Part shown: piece after piece, positions 10,076 through 19,829 of the stretch
How the letters are laid out: every line of letters begins with the position of its first letter
How positions within the stretch are numbered: the first letter of the stretch is position 1
Assembly: GCF_004337985.1 (NCBI RefSeq)
Contig: NW_021940925.1
Coordinates: 62,001-126,000, forward strand
Length of the DNA: 64,000 nucleotides
From: Pyricularia pennisetigena
Taxonomy: Eukaryota; Ascomycota; Sordariomycetes; Magnaporthales; Pyriculariaceae
Direction of reading: 5' to 3'
Program-made: the position numbers and the translations under genes
The notes under the pieces: generated by a model
Databases searched by the model: none
Told to the model about the DNA's origin: nothing
The model's input: the letters and a program-made list of their open reading frames with translations, nothing else

Positions 10076-10121
<46 letters not shown>
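10076..10121 (+). repeat. 46-bp poly(A) run
   Basis: An uninterrupted homopolymer of 46 A, by far the longest in the window. It separates the RPB2-like remnant on the left from gypsy-like debris on the right. It could be the tail of a retroposed sequence or a junction made during joining or assembly. Confidence 0.9.
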
Positions 10122-10122
<1 letters not shown>

Positions 10123-10299
10123 GGTTAACCTACGGATAGCTGAATTCCGAATTCCGATGGCAATGTCCTCTGCAACACCGGCGGAATATCGGATTGATTG
10201 ATCCACCAATTGCAAACACATTCCGGTAAGAGTTAATGCTGCGTGAGTAATATTGTCGAAGACAGCCTTCTCTGCCAGTTTGTTCACAAGGTAGAAAGG

Positions 10300-10760
10300 A
10301 AACAGAAATTGAGAGTTGAAATCAACAATAAATAAGCTGACCAAAATTATTGTAATTATCCAAATAACTCTCCACCTCATAAGTAGCTTTTTCCTTAGAA
10401 TAATGTTTCCATTGAATTTTAAACATTTTCCCCGTAATTCTCCTAATGGCTCTCTCCTTTACATCGAAAATTCTTTCAGGATATTCGTCGTAAATAAGAT
10501 CGGGTTGGAGTTCAACTTCCTTTTAATTATCAACAATCTCATTAGGCATTCGGACATATTTTTTAAGTTGAGATATATGGAAGACTTAATGAACGGCAAA
10601 CAGATTTTCATGTAAGTTCGGTCGATAAACCACGGGTCCGAACTTTTCAATTATCTCATACGGACCAACTTACCTCAGCGCTAATTTTCCCTTCACACTG
10701 AACCTTGTATAATCTAAACAAATACAACCATTATTCATGGGAGAGCCAATCTTTATGGTA
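10300..10760 (-). pseudogene. Plant-type Ty3/gypsy polyprotein, C-terminal (integrase tail) remnant
   Basis: The minus strand from about 10,740 reads FSVKGKLALR, stop, VGPYEIIEKFGPVVYRPNLH, then after another stop VFHISQLKKYVRMPNEIVDN, stop, and VELQPDLIYDEYPERIFDVK, ending with a KIQW..ATYEVES segment. This is the order of the post-integrase module of plant chromoviruses and relatives ('KGKLxPRYxGPFEIxxRVGPVAYRLxLP', 'VFHVSxLRKYxxDP', 'DLxYEExPxxILDRxxxxLRxxxxxxVKVxW'). It differs clearly from the fungal chromodomain elements at 28-60 kb. Three in-frame stops show decay. Confident as gypsy; 'plant-type' rests on recall of the motif pattern. Confidence 0.65.
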
Positions 10761-11440
10761 TGCTTGACCCCACATGTGCCACCCACCAGCTCCATCCATG
10801 CCTTCCACCTCAGCCTTATCGCACTTGCACCAATTGAAACGTCCCCACGCAATCAGCCGCGCATTAGCCGGATAGTATACGATTCGTCGCCCAATGGCAC
10901 GCGATTCGCCAAGCTTCTGTCCGTATTTAAGACCTCAATACCCAGCAGGATGTGATATATCGTCGAAATCGCACGAACAGAATGTGGCACTGTCCCTTCT
11001 TCGCCATTTTAAACGCGATACTAAAATTTTATGCTATAATAATTTTCTGGGTTAGTTGGCATATTGTTCGCAGCAAAGATGGCAGGTTATGGTACGAGGC
11101 TTTACAGGTCCCCACTTTATCTCCAAAGCTTTCTGCTTTCGCACACTAAGCCTTGTTGTAAAGGACACATGTAGCGAGCTACATATTCGGCAGTGAGGTT
11201 ACCATGCGTCCTTTTTTTAATTCCTCAAATAAGCATTCGTGCTTTACCAACCTACTGATCCCCCAATGGTCCTTTTCCACTTGTTTTTGTTTGCATGGAC
11301 CTTGAACGGGCAATCGACATTCACACAACGGACTTCGTATTTTTAGGACTGCTTTTGAACACCTTGGACTGGCGGTGGCATACCAAAGCTGACCATGTAT
11401 TCATAGCTGTTTTCACCCCATCACCACCCATTTTGTACAT
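10761..11440 (-). pseudogene. Possible MULE/FAR1-like transposase N-terminal debris
   Basis: The minus strand around 11,150-11,330 yields, in shifting frames, CVNVDCPFKVHANKNKWKR, a later HECLFEELKKGRMVTSLP and TAEYVARYMCPLQQ. The first resembles the 'CxxxxCPFxxxAxxxxxxxW' knuckle at the N-terminus of MULE transposases and FAR1-like proteins. The match is short and frames are broken, so this is a tentative call. The remaining sequence here has no other recognised content. Confidence 0.25.
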
Positions 11441-12961
11441 GACCCCGAAACAAGCCTTCTCCTCTCGATACTCCCATTCGACGTTTTTCCCCTTTGTTCA
11501 CACTCAGTATCGAAAAAACTGGTGCCCGTTCGACAGGCCTTCGACATTATCGGTCGCACCCGGGGGCGCAAAGCAATACCGTCTGTCAAACAGGTGGCTT
11601 ATGCGCATATCTGGATTTCGGCGGTATTGTAGCTGAAACAGCCATTTGGACTGTAAGCGTTAACCCGGGCAGGCCATCCATAATAACGGGCATGCTACTG
11701 CTGGCGGGGCATGTGCTGACTCCGGCACGGTATGCATGCCCACCAGTGGTTTTATAAGGCGGGCATACAGACGAATACGATTGCGACTATGCTGGGAGCA
11801 TTAAAGCCCTTTTTCGCCTTTACGCCAGAACCTCTCCTGCCAAGGCCTGCCGAGGAACGCCCTCAACAGAAGCGTGTATTTGAACTTTTTGCTGTCGGCA
11901 CAAGCGGTTGCCTGGTCAAAAAAAAAACTGGCGTTCCTAATGATAGTGTTGGCGCAACGCAACCTGCGATGCAAAGCTAGACGCTGATGATGACGAGTGA
12001 AATGCCATTGAGGAGGTGCTATAAAAGATCAGCGCCATATTTCAGGGTAGCTTCCTGGACATTATCGTTGCTGCTATGGGGGTGATTTTCGAGTTGGAGG
12101 AAAAGGGAGCAACCCACGTACACAATGCGCTCATTTAGCTTCAGGGCGAGGCCATTGCAGAGATCCAGAGCGGCAACACGGTGAATGACGTATAAGCTTA
12201 GGATAACCTTGCTTTAAGTGTGCCTCCAGTCTATTATGTATTAGTACTAATTCATTTTAGTGTTATTCGTGCCGGGGGCCGAGGACAGGGAGCTTCGCTG
12301 CTGGAAGCAGGACAGGCAAGCGGTGGCCGGTGCCGGGGAACTCTGTTACTAGGAGAGACAGTGATCAAGTGTCGGTTGCGTGCTAGAGCCCGCGTTTATC
12401 CGTGCACGAAAAGAGGCAATGCTGGTAGAGGAGGCTAGTTTGGTGAAAGAGGCCGGTGGAGTAGCTTTATAGCCTTGTTTTTATTTATATAAAAACACTG
12501 GAAGGTTTGTTACAAAAATCCCTTTTATAAATGGCCAATCCGATACCCACTATGTATAAAAATGTAATACTAATTCAATTCTAGCTCCTGGTTCCGTGTG
12601 TAAATGCTGGCCGGAATTATTTCTAATTTTTAAATTCCAGTTACGTACGGGATTTCGCTTTTCGTAGTCTGGATGTCGATTTTATCCGCCGCAGAACTGT
12701 TTTCTTACGGGCATATGCCTTTATACAATCTGCTGGCGGTGCAGGGAGTGAGGTGTTAAATGTTGCCCCGTCCGTCCTTCACGAACACCGCTGCCATCCC
12801 CATCGACGGACGACAGGTGGAACTATAAATGGCAATACCCAACAATATCCCTGTAAAAGTCACAAAACAAAATCAAATCATCTTTTCCGGTAGCTAATCT
12901 ATATAAAATCTATAGCTTTACTAACTTTATCAATCTTTAACTGGACAGGTAAATGGGAATC
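11441..12961. other. Unassigned moderate-GC stretch with short open frames
   Basis: Several plus frames (11,494-11,757; 11,732-11,980; 12,220-12,438) are open for 70-90 codons and look partly protein-like (for example SFLDIIVAAMGVIFELEEKG near 12,050), but they shift frame repeatedly and contain stops. I recognise no family. 12,480-12,960 holds nothing identifiable. Confidence 0.3.
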
Positions 12962-13330
12962 TTAGCTTGTAAATACGCATATACCTGAATTTTCGGCGAC
13001 GAATCTGACGGCAACCCAGCCGAGCCTGGGGACGAGGGCGGTTTTCCTCAGCGGCGGATAGACGAGGCTATATTTGGGTGCGTCGTAATTGCCGAGCCCT
13101 TGGGCGAGCACCCATATGTCGTGCCCGTGCAGGCGCATCGGGTTGGAATCGCTCTGCCACATGGCCGTGCTTTGGAACACTATTTCCGCCGCGACGCCGT
13201 ACCGGAACCGGCGCAAGATCGTCCCTATCGTTGTCTATTCCAGGCTTGCCTCCCGGGGCCCCGACGGTATCAGCGAACGGTCCGTGAAGTTGTACATCCT
13301 TGGCGGCAGGTCCGGGAGCTCCCACAGCAC
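12962..13330 (-). pseudogene. Multicopper oxidase C-terminal fragment (laccase/ascorbate-oxidase type)
   Basis: The minus strand from ~13,325 reads LPDLPPRMYNFTDRSLIPSG, meets a stop near 13,240, and continues through VFQSTAMWQSDSNPMRLHGH, DIWVLAQGLGNYDAP, YSLVYPPLRKTALVPRLGWV and AVRFVAENSG. These match the last cupredoxin domain: 'HPxHLHGHxFxVLxxGxGxY', 'NPPxRxTxxVPxGGWVxIRFxADNPG'. The first His of 'HPMHLHGH' is Asn here. The frame ends at CVFTS, exactly where the essential 'WxxHCHIxxH' T1/T2-T3 copper motif should follow, so the fragment cannot be active. The pattern looks more like plant laccase or ascorbate oxidase than typical ascomycete laccase, but the source is not certain. Confidence 0.65.
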
Positions 13331-13839
13331 GCCTCCAGGAGCGGCTGCCTCACCGTTGGGAGGTCGAAGGAGATGTGTTTATGGTTGCCAGGGTGAACAA
13401 TGACGTTGACTTGCCTGTTAGGAAGCTTCCAGTCTCTTGCCCTGGGCGTGATCGTTAGCCATAACAGACAAGACTGGAGGCACAAAAGGGACCTGCAGCT
13501 TCTCACCATCGTTTATTCGGCAATATGATTGATATCTACTATATTTACATCAGCCTATATGCAGTTTTTGATGACTGCCGACTGGCGACGCTCATCCATT
13601 AGGGCGTGTTCCACGCGGGCATCGCCTTCGTTCTCGTGTCTTGGGTCGGGGAGCCGGTCCGGGCCCGTCTACCCTCCCATGTTCAACTCCTTGTAGCTCG
13701 CTCACCATCACCGCCGTTTTGGGTTCACTGCTGCTCGACAGCAACATCTACGTCGGATGGTGCCAGTCGCCTGTCAGTCATTTTCACAATTCTATACCAG
13801 CTGCTGCTTTACTTTTTTTAAAAAAAAAAATGAAAATGA
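13331..13839. other. No gene recognised upstream of the oxidase fragment
   Basis: The minus strand here may hold more eroded oxidase sequence (a few residues around 13,440-13,500), but frames are short and no domain is recognisable. An A-rich tract lies at about 13,818-13,850. Confidence 0.3.
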
Positions 13840-14170
13840 AAACGACACCAGATTTCCTTTAACTCTACCATTAAGCAACATTTGACAAATCGGCTGCCCG
13901 TTAAGCTCTCCAGTCAAATATAATGCCCTCAGATGATCGTCAGTAAACTCTGTTCTAAAAAAACAACACCTGCAAACCCAAAGTCGAATTAAACGGATAT
14001 TTTCTCTTTATTATCCTAGTTAAACGGATAGATTCAGAGGCCTTATCCCAAGCCATAGCTTCAGCAGTAGATAAGCCAGGAGGCGCCTGGGTTGTCTCCA
14101 GCTCTGCTTTAAGCTTTTTCTTTGCGGGTATCGGAACCGGATCGTCCGGGTTGGGTTAGATTCATGAGTG
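13840..14170 (-). pseudogene. Ty3/gypsy gag-protease junction debris, plant-type
   Basis: In minus frames, DPVPIPAKKKLKAELE and STAEAMAWDKASESIRL are followed, in a shifted frame, by TDDHLRALYLTGELNGQPIC and then QMLLNGRVKGN. The latter resembles the retropepsin approach of plant gypsy elements ('HLRPLYxxGxxxGxPIxRMLxDGGAxVN'), with the catalytic Asp-Gly-Gly eroded to Asn-Gly-Arg. It lies 3 kb from the integrase-tail remnant on the same strand, so both could be pieces of one element broken by other sequence. Confidence 0.4.
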
Positions 14171-15040
14171 AAGTCAACCCCCGAAACCTCCTTGGGTATC
14201 CACTGCTTCCCTTATGGCACCATGGGGCGATAACTATTAAATACCTTGTCCTACCGTTTTTCACGTTCCTTTTTCATTTTTAATGGAGCCGCAAATGTTG
14301 GAGTGTTCTTTTCTTTGCACGGCTTATGTCCGGAGGACGCCACTGCGGCTGGAAAATCGTTGGCAAACCATTCGAACTGAAAGAAGTGAGCGTATGCGGG
14401 GAAAGAAGCCAGGATTTTACCCACCTGGTGGTAGGTTCACGCCCAGGTACACCCCTCCATCACGTTATGGCTCGTGAAAGGAGAAGCTTCTATCACTGGA
14501 AAGTTCGTTTACATCGATCTCGTCCTTGGAATCCAGTCCTTGGAATCCAGCGTTATGGTACTGTACTCGCCGTGCTTGTTGGCGAGGAAGCAGAGGACGC
14601 CGAATGTCTTTTTGCTTTTGGTCTTGCGGTCAGCCTCGTCTCTACTGGTACCGTCTTTTCTGGAACTGCTCGAGTCGGAATCGACGTCGTTCGCGGCGCT
14701 ACCTGCCAGCACGGCGATCTTTTTCGAGCAACCTTTCCCCGGATTTGTGTTTGTGCTGCTTCTTTTTCTTATCCCTTGATTTGCTTTTGTGCTTGGAGTT
14801 GTATCTGCTTTTGTGTTGTTTGGATGATACTGACTCGGAGCTTTTTTCTATTTATGTGAATGTGCAGTGTGGCATAAAGGACAATGGGAGTTGGGCGGTT
14901 TCGTTAAACCTGCCTGTTTCTTTTTTTTTTCTGGTTGGAGATGAAGCTGAAGCTGAAGCAGAGTCTTGCTCAAATCAGCGATCCACTCTGGATGGGAGGC
15001 ACTGCTCCAATCAAATGTGTGGGGGGATTTCGTAGGAAAT
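14171..15040. other. Unassigned stretch with Lys/Ser-rich minus-strand fragments
   Basis: Minus frames contain SSKHKSKSRDKKKKQHKHKS-type (a shade off, frames shift) basic low-complexity sequence around 14,740-14,830 and DVDSDSSSSRKDGTSRDEAD around 14,640-14,700, followed by GVLCFLANKHGEYSTITLDS. Plus frames (14,326-14,859) are also open. It could be a nuclear or nucleic-acid-binding protein or a gag region. No firm assignment. Confidence 0.25.
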
Positions 15041-15557
15041 TATGTAGTACAAGTTATAAGCTGATTGCATTTGCTAAGCTTTCCTAATTAGGTGCCCTTT
15101 TTGAAATATGGATTGTTAACACTGAAATTTTACCATGCCAACAACTGAACAGAAGCACATAGCTGGAAACTTAGAGAGATACAATTGAAGTTTCATGTCC
15201 TGCAAACCTAATGTCTGAAGTGATTCGCACAAACCTTCTATTTACCTGCCTTATTAGCCCATACTGTAAGGAAATAAAGGCAAAAACAAAAAAGAGTGCA
15301 TGCCATCATGGGCAGGCACAGCACAAGCAGTTTATTTAAATTCGTTATTGACCATAAATTATGCCACACTTTTTGATAATTATTAGGGGTAACTTAAACG
15401 TCCGAAGTCTAAATACCGCCAATTATGGCCCATAGGACCAGGGCTCCCAAGCGCTGCGTCAGCGCCGACGACTGCACTGGTGTAAATTTGTATAAGCCCG
15501 AGGCGCCACCCACTACTTTATATCATGTCCTGCCCTGGCATGGTCACCCAGCCAAGG
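15041..15557. other. Left flank of the pogo insertion; short plus-strand frame
   Basis: 15,041-15,420 shows no feature. A plus frame from 15,425 (MAHRTRAPKRCVSADDC, then LYHVLPWHGHPAKV) is open up to the pogo insertion at 15,558. It seems to be a target coding remnant interrupted by the transposon, continuing in the right flank at 17,420 with stops. The family is not recognised. Confidence 0.3.
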
Positions 15558-15559
15558 TA

Positions 15560-15601
15560 ACGTTGGGCTCCACATCTCCGACCCCCCTAAAGTCCGGCCC
15601 C
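15560..15601. repeat. Left terminal inverted repeat of the pogo element (42 bp)
   Basis: Starts ACGTTGGGCTCC and ends AAGTCCGGCCCC. It is the exact reverse complement of 17,376-17,417. Confidence 0.95.
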
Positions 15602-15658
15602 CTTGAAAAATGTAACGACGAAATACCCCTTTTATAAACCGATTTAAATGTAAACCTA

Positions 15659-17293
15659 TCAACGCACAATAATACAATCATTGTCAGGCTCTCCCGGTTC
15701 GCTAACCTCTTCTCCATCGTTCAAATCCTCTAAACAGTCCCTATTATTTTCCTGTGCTTCATAAACGTTTTTTTTGCTGACCAAAAGCTCGTTGGGATCC
15801 GGAATTACCCTTTTCCTTTTGACCGGCCGTACCGCCTCCAATTTTGCTTTTAACAAACTGATTTTTTGCTGAGCTTCAGCCAATAAGATATCCTTGGTTT
15901 CGAAGCTTTTTTGGACTTTTGCAAACAAAAGCCGTGAAGTGGCGTTACTTTTTTCGGACCGGGAAATTTCCTGTAGTTGAAGTCGAATATCTCGGGTCGT
16001 TTTAGGGGTTTTCCAAATAAGTAAAGATTGGTCGTTAATTTTTTGGTTTGGGCTTTCCGGTGTTTTATCCCTTTGGAAGCCGTTATTTCTACCTTTTTCG
16101 ACGTTGGCGTTGCTATTTTCTAATAAAAACGGGTTTAAAAGTGGTTTTGCCAAGTTCACCGGCCATAACCCCGTCGTACGCCAACCAGATTGAATGGTTT
16201 TTGCTATAAATGCTTTTGATCTGGCTTTTCGATAGCAAAGTAGAAAGTTTCGTTTCCCAACAACCGTTGAACAGCAAAACTGGTTTACAAATCCCAGGTG
16301 ACGTCGATAAGCTTCCTTTAACGGCCCAAAAACCGATAAATCCAACGGTTGAAGAACGTGCGACGAATGAGGAGGTAAATATAAAAGCTGAATATTATTT
16401 TGGAGGCAAACAAGCATAAACTCGTCGCTGACGTGTGATCCGTGGCCGTCGAGAACTAATAAACGCTTTTCAGGAGTTAAAGGTTGGGTATTTGGAATAA
16501 ACACCTTTTTTAACCATTCGATACCTGTTTCATTATTTGTCCACCCGTTTTCTGTTGCATGAAATTGCCAGGTATCGAAAGGACTTAAATCAGCTGGAAA
16601 CCATTGTTGCTGTACGTTTTTCCCCTTAAATATAACGAGGGGAGGTATAACAGCCCCCGTAGCTGATACACATTCGATTATGCTCGTCCAACCCCGCGTT
16701 CCAGGCTCTTTTCGCTGTAATGGCCGGATTTTATTACGCCCTAACACCAGGCCATTAGATCCTTTGCCTTCCATTATACCTGTTTCGTCCATATTCCAAC
16801 GGTTGGCCGGTTTTATAGTATCGATAACGGGATTTTTCAAATAGGACCACCAAGATTTAATTACCTCGGTTGTAGCCCCATTAACCCGGGCATTTTCTAT
16901 TCGCCGGGGCCTTTGGGTTTTCAAAATTGGATATCGGGCTATAAAACGGCTAACCCAATGTTTCCCAAGGCTTTTTCTTTCTCCGGCGGCCTGAAGAATT
17001 CGTTCCGCAAAATAGCGTAGTTCTTGATGCGTTGGCGGAAGGCCTAACGCGGCCTGCGCAAGTACCCAATCTGCCAAATAGGTCTCCTGCTCCTGTGAAA
17101 GCCTTTGACAAAATCTTTTCGCTTGTTGAATTGACTGGGCCCCCTTTAAACGATCGTGAAGGGTACTCCGAGGAATACCCCATTTTTGCGAGGTTTTGTG
17201 AACTGATTTGCCATTTCTTATGTCAGAAATGGCAGCAAGAAGCTGATTTTCAGTGTACTGTTTCATTGGAAAGTTTGGAGCAAGAATCTTCAA
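15659..17293 (-). CDS. Fot1/pogo-type DDE transposase (544 aa), intact
   Basis: Cuts and pastes the element by binding its terminal repeats. Residues ~10-55 form a psq-type helix-turn-helix (QLLAAISDIRNGKSVHKTSQ). Residues ~57-101 form the CENP-B-type second DNA-binding domain (LSQEQETYLADWVLAQAALG). The DDE_1 catalytic core follows: WNMDETGIMEG with Asp169, LLVLDGHGSHVSDEF with Asp282, and LPPHSSHVLQPLDLSVFGPL with Asp318. This gives D...D-35-D, within the pogo range. RGWTSIIECVSATG is typical of filamentous-fungal Fot1 relatives. The C-terminal ~150 residues are charged and partly coiled. An ATG at codon 10 (MKQYTENQ) could also be the real start. No stop or frameshift is present. Confidence 0.93.
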   Translation of the reverse strand: MKILAPNFPMKQYTENQLLAAISDIRNGKSVHKTSQKWGIPRSTLHDRLKGAQSIQQAKRFCQRLSQEQETYLADWVLAQAALGLPPTHQELRYFAERILQAAGERKSLGKHWVSRFIARYPILKTQRPRRIENARVNGATTEVIKSWWSYLKNPVIDTIKPANRWNMDETGIMEGKGSNGLVLGRNKIRPLQRKEPGTRGWTSIIECVSATGAVIPPLVIFKGKNVQQQWFPADLSPFDTWQFHATENGWTNNETGIEWLKKVFIPNTQPLTPEKRLLVLDGHGSHVSDEFMLVCLQNNIQLLYLPPHSSHVLQPLDLSVFGPLKEAYRRHLGFVNQFCCSTVVGKRNFLLCYRKARSKAFIAKTIQSGWRTTGLWPVNLAKPLLNPFLLENSNANVEKGRNNGFQRDKTPESPNQKINDQSLLIWKTPKTTRDIRLQLQEISRSEKSNATSRLLFAKVQKSFETKDILLAEAQQKISLLKAKLEAVRPVKRKRVIPDPNELLVSKKNVYEAQENNRDCLEDLNDGEEVSEPGEPDNDCIIVR

Positions 17294-17375
17294 AATGCAA
17301 GTTCTAAAGTGAAAAATTCGTCTAGATATTTATAAAATAAAACAAAGGGTTGACGTGGCTGAGTAGATATTTTTA

Positions 17376-17417
17376 GGGGCCGGACTTTAGGGGGGTCGGA
17401 GATGTGGAGCCCAACGT
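17376..17417. repeat. Right terminal inverted repeat of the pogo element (42 bp)
   Basis: Starts GGGGCCGGACTT and ends GGAGCCCAACGT, immediately followed by the TA target duplication. Pairs without mismatch with 15,560-15,601. Confidence 0.95.
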
Positions 17418-17419
17418 TA

Positions 17420-18188
17420 TGTTGGACAGCCGGTGGGGTTTAAAAAGATTTCCGCCGCCTGGCTGCACCAAGGTTGCTCCTGCATGAACAGGTACCAGAC
17501 TGAAAGCAGCTACCAAACCTCCCACTTCCAGGCGTTCTTTGAAACCATATTTCCCGGGGCTGATTTAACGTCCAGGCCGCGGAGGAGGTTTGATGGTCGA
17601 AGCTGCATATATGCGTTCCTCAACAACTTGACTTTACAAACGCGGGCATGAATGCCACGAGGTCTCTAGAGTTTAGCATTTTGACCAACGTCACACCAAA
17701 GCCGAGTCTGGTGAACCTTAACCCGCTGTGATCGTTGTTGGCGGTGGGGTCGGACAAGTGATTCTGCTCCGATGCAGTCGAAGCCGGTGTAAACATTTAC
17801 AATCGTTCGTGGATCAGGAGCTCAAGTTTCCCAATACGGTGACATCAGCATACGAGGAGGCTGAGAAAGGGTGTTTTCTTTTTTTTTTTTATTCCGGTCA
17901 TCTTTTCAGTGTGATGCCGGCACCCAGGGCCCCCCAACCCTCTATTAAACTATGGGATTAATATTTAACTTTTGTAAAGTTAGGAGCCGTTCTGTTTACG
18001 CAATTAAAGCACAATAGCACCTTGATATATTTTGGGTTATTGCCCAGCTTGAAGCGCAACTCGACTATTGTCCCGGGCCGGGCGTCGACTAATACAATTA
18101 AGCCGTTTACCACTACATCACCCTTTTGGTCACCATAGCGCCACCTGCGGTGTACAGGAATTCCATGGATCTAACAGCCTTGAACTTC
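17420..18188. other. Right flank of the pogo insertion; unassigned coding debris
   Basis: Plus-strand fragments in changing frames (RRFDGRSCIYAFLNNLTLQ near 17,590; MNATRSLEFSILTNVTPKP near 17,650) look protein-like but carry stops. They may continue the target gene interrupted by the transposon. 17,960-18,190 shows nothing definite. Confidence 0.3.
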
Positions 18189-18530
18189 TTAGCTCATATA
18201 AGATAAAACGGTATAGCCACAACACCGTAAAAAGGCAGTATGAGCTCGTGGCAATAACGCTCGGTATCGCCCAATAATCAATTTAGCAGAATATATTCGT
18301 TGACGGACGGGAAGCTCGGGCAGCGCAGCTTTCAAATCCCGAAACTGACGGAGGACCGATGGTATATCTCTGCTCTTAATAAAGAACTTATCGTCTGACG
18401 TAATCAGCATGTCTAGGTTACCTGCCACAAAAGCACACAATATATGGTATAACCCGTCAAAGCTGGTAAAATTTAATGTACAGATGAATACAGTTTCGCA
18501 TGTAGCAGGGACACTGGATGTTTCGGGCAC
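18189..18530 (-). pseudogene. Unidentified 113-codon frame (virus-like island)
   Basis: An open minus frame with well-formed sequence: CETVFICTLNFTSFDGLYHI, then NLDMLITSDDKFFIKSRDIP and a Leu/Arg-rich helix (SVLRQFRDLKAALPELP). The last ~20 residues look like drift. No domain recognised. It is treated as a remnant because neighbouring frames are broken. Confidence 0.35.
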
Positions 18531-18579
18531 GTGTGTACTATACTAGCTAGCATAATCTTGCCGCCACATTCATTCCCGC

Positions 18580-18856
18580 TTTTCCTTACTTTACGGATCA
18601 AGCTACCGCACCATACAAGGTCTTCACCGGCGTCCCTGCGACCCGTGTAGTAATGGCTATACAGCGGACGCCCATCGAGTTGGGATTAAAAAAGAGCCTC
18701 CGCATGAATCTGACATCGAACCTATGCAAAGGAAGGTTGGTCTCTAGCAGCGAGGAGCCCAAAATTACGCTTTGTGTGTTTGCCAACACCACTAATTTAA
18801 AATGTCTGAGGCAAGGTGGCGTCGGTTGGTGTACCCGCACGGATATTGCCAAATAA
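18580..18856 (+). pseudogene. Unidentified plus-strand frame
   Basis: From about 18,580 to the TAA at 18,854 the plus frame reads FTDQATAPYKVFTGVPATRV, VMAIQRTPIELGLKKSLRMN and EEPKITLCVFANTTNLKCL. This is balanced, protein-like sequence without a visible start. The overlapping minus frame (18,598-18,852) is also open, and I cannot exclude that it is the real one. Confidence 0.3.
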
Positions 18857-18886
18857 CAAATTTAGTACAAAATGAGTGGGTAAACA

Positions 18887-19207
18887 TTATAACATTAAAA
18901 CGGAAAACGACAACTTCGAGGGTTCCGTAGCCCCCATATATTCCCAAGTAGAGGCATCGGTATATCCAATCACCACTGCCCAGGGAACAAAGCACCGTGA
19001 CTTGGGGGTGGCAGAATCGTAATCTACTATGTCAGACAAGGCCGCTGTATCCTCTGATACAAAGAATTTCTTGCCATTTTTACCAGTGTATACATACCGC
19101 TTTTTGCCGTGACGGGCTACATGTTCTGCTGCACATAAAAAAGTGAATTGATCGCTGAGGCTTACTTTGGTCAGCGTGCTTAAACTTAGCCGGCACCGGC
19201 AATCCAC
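18887..19207 (-). pseudogene. Unidentified protein remnant, minus strand
   Basis: A 106-codon frame with VSLSDQFTFLCAAEHVARHG, KKRYVYTGKNGKKFFVSEDT, ALSDIVDYDSATPKSRCFVP and WAVVIGYTDASTWEYMGATE. The composition is convincing. The first ~15 and last ~10 residues may be drift. No family recognised. Neighbours on both sides are other broken frames of the island. Confidence 0.4.
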
Positions 19208-19460
19208 TGGCCTTGTTATAAGTTAATACTATGTACTGCACTGCTCGTAATACCTCCCCCTATACAGACCCAGAAATACCCTCTCTGGCAATTTACACAC
19301 CCATTCACTTGATCGTGTTGCTCATTGCTCTCAGGCAGTAATGCTTCTTATTTACAAACCGCCCTCTCAGATACCACCGTCTTTTTGGAGGAGCATGTTA
19401 GACCAGAGTGTGCCAGCGAATTCACTATGAAGCCTGGCTCGAGCAGCCCGGAACCTGGAT

Positions 19461-19724
19461 TTAGTATTTGAAGGCATGACCAGTGTCGAAGCCCGCCCCG
19501 TAGGGTGGTGCTTTGGCGTAAGTGCATACGTATTCTATTATAGGGCGAGGTATGTTGCCAATATCCAAATCTATGCTACCTAGATCCTTTAGTTGATCGA
19601 CTGTAGTGTTTTGTGTACCAGCATCGAATAACTGGTCACTGCCAAACCCTGACAGTCGAAAATCAGATATAGAAACAAGACAACTGGAGCCGGGTAATAC
19701 CGGACAGGAGGTTGGGCAATACAA
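19461..19724 (-). pseudogene. Unidentified protein remnant, minus strand
   Basis: A frame of 87 codons with LVSISDFRLSGFGSDQLFDA, NTTVDQLKDLGSIDLDIGNI and PRPIIEYVCTYAKAPPYGAG. It is rich in Asp/Gly/Ile and looks like a beta-type protein. The function is unknown. 19,208-19,460 between it and the preceding frame shows no coding signal. Confidence 0.35.
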
Positions 19725-19829
19725 TTTGAACTGTAAATGCGGATGTACTCAAGGCCTACTCACGTCACAGCTTATCAACGCAACAAATAGCTTGAATATT
19801 ATTGGCAAGACTAACTAGGATCAAAGGCA

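Larger units (their letters stand above)
15558..17419 (-). mobile_element. Fot1/pogo-type Tc1-mariner DNA transposon, apparently complete
   Basis: The element spans 15,560-17,417 (1858 bp) and is flanked by TA on both sides (15,558-15,559 and 17,418-17,419), the target duplication of this superfamily. Its ends are 42-bp inverted repeats starting ACGTTGGGCTCCACATCTCC. They encode nothing and enclose one uninterrupted transposase gene on the minus strand. Perfect ends plus an open gene suggest a young, unmutated copy. It sits inside the virus-like island, so it arrived after that DNA was already resident in a genome carrying such transposons. Confidence 0.93.
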
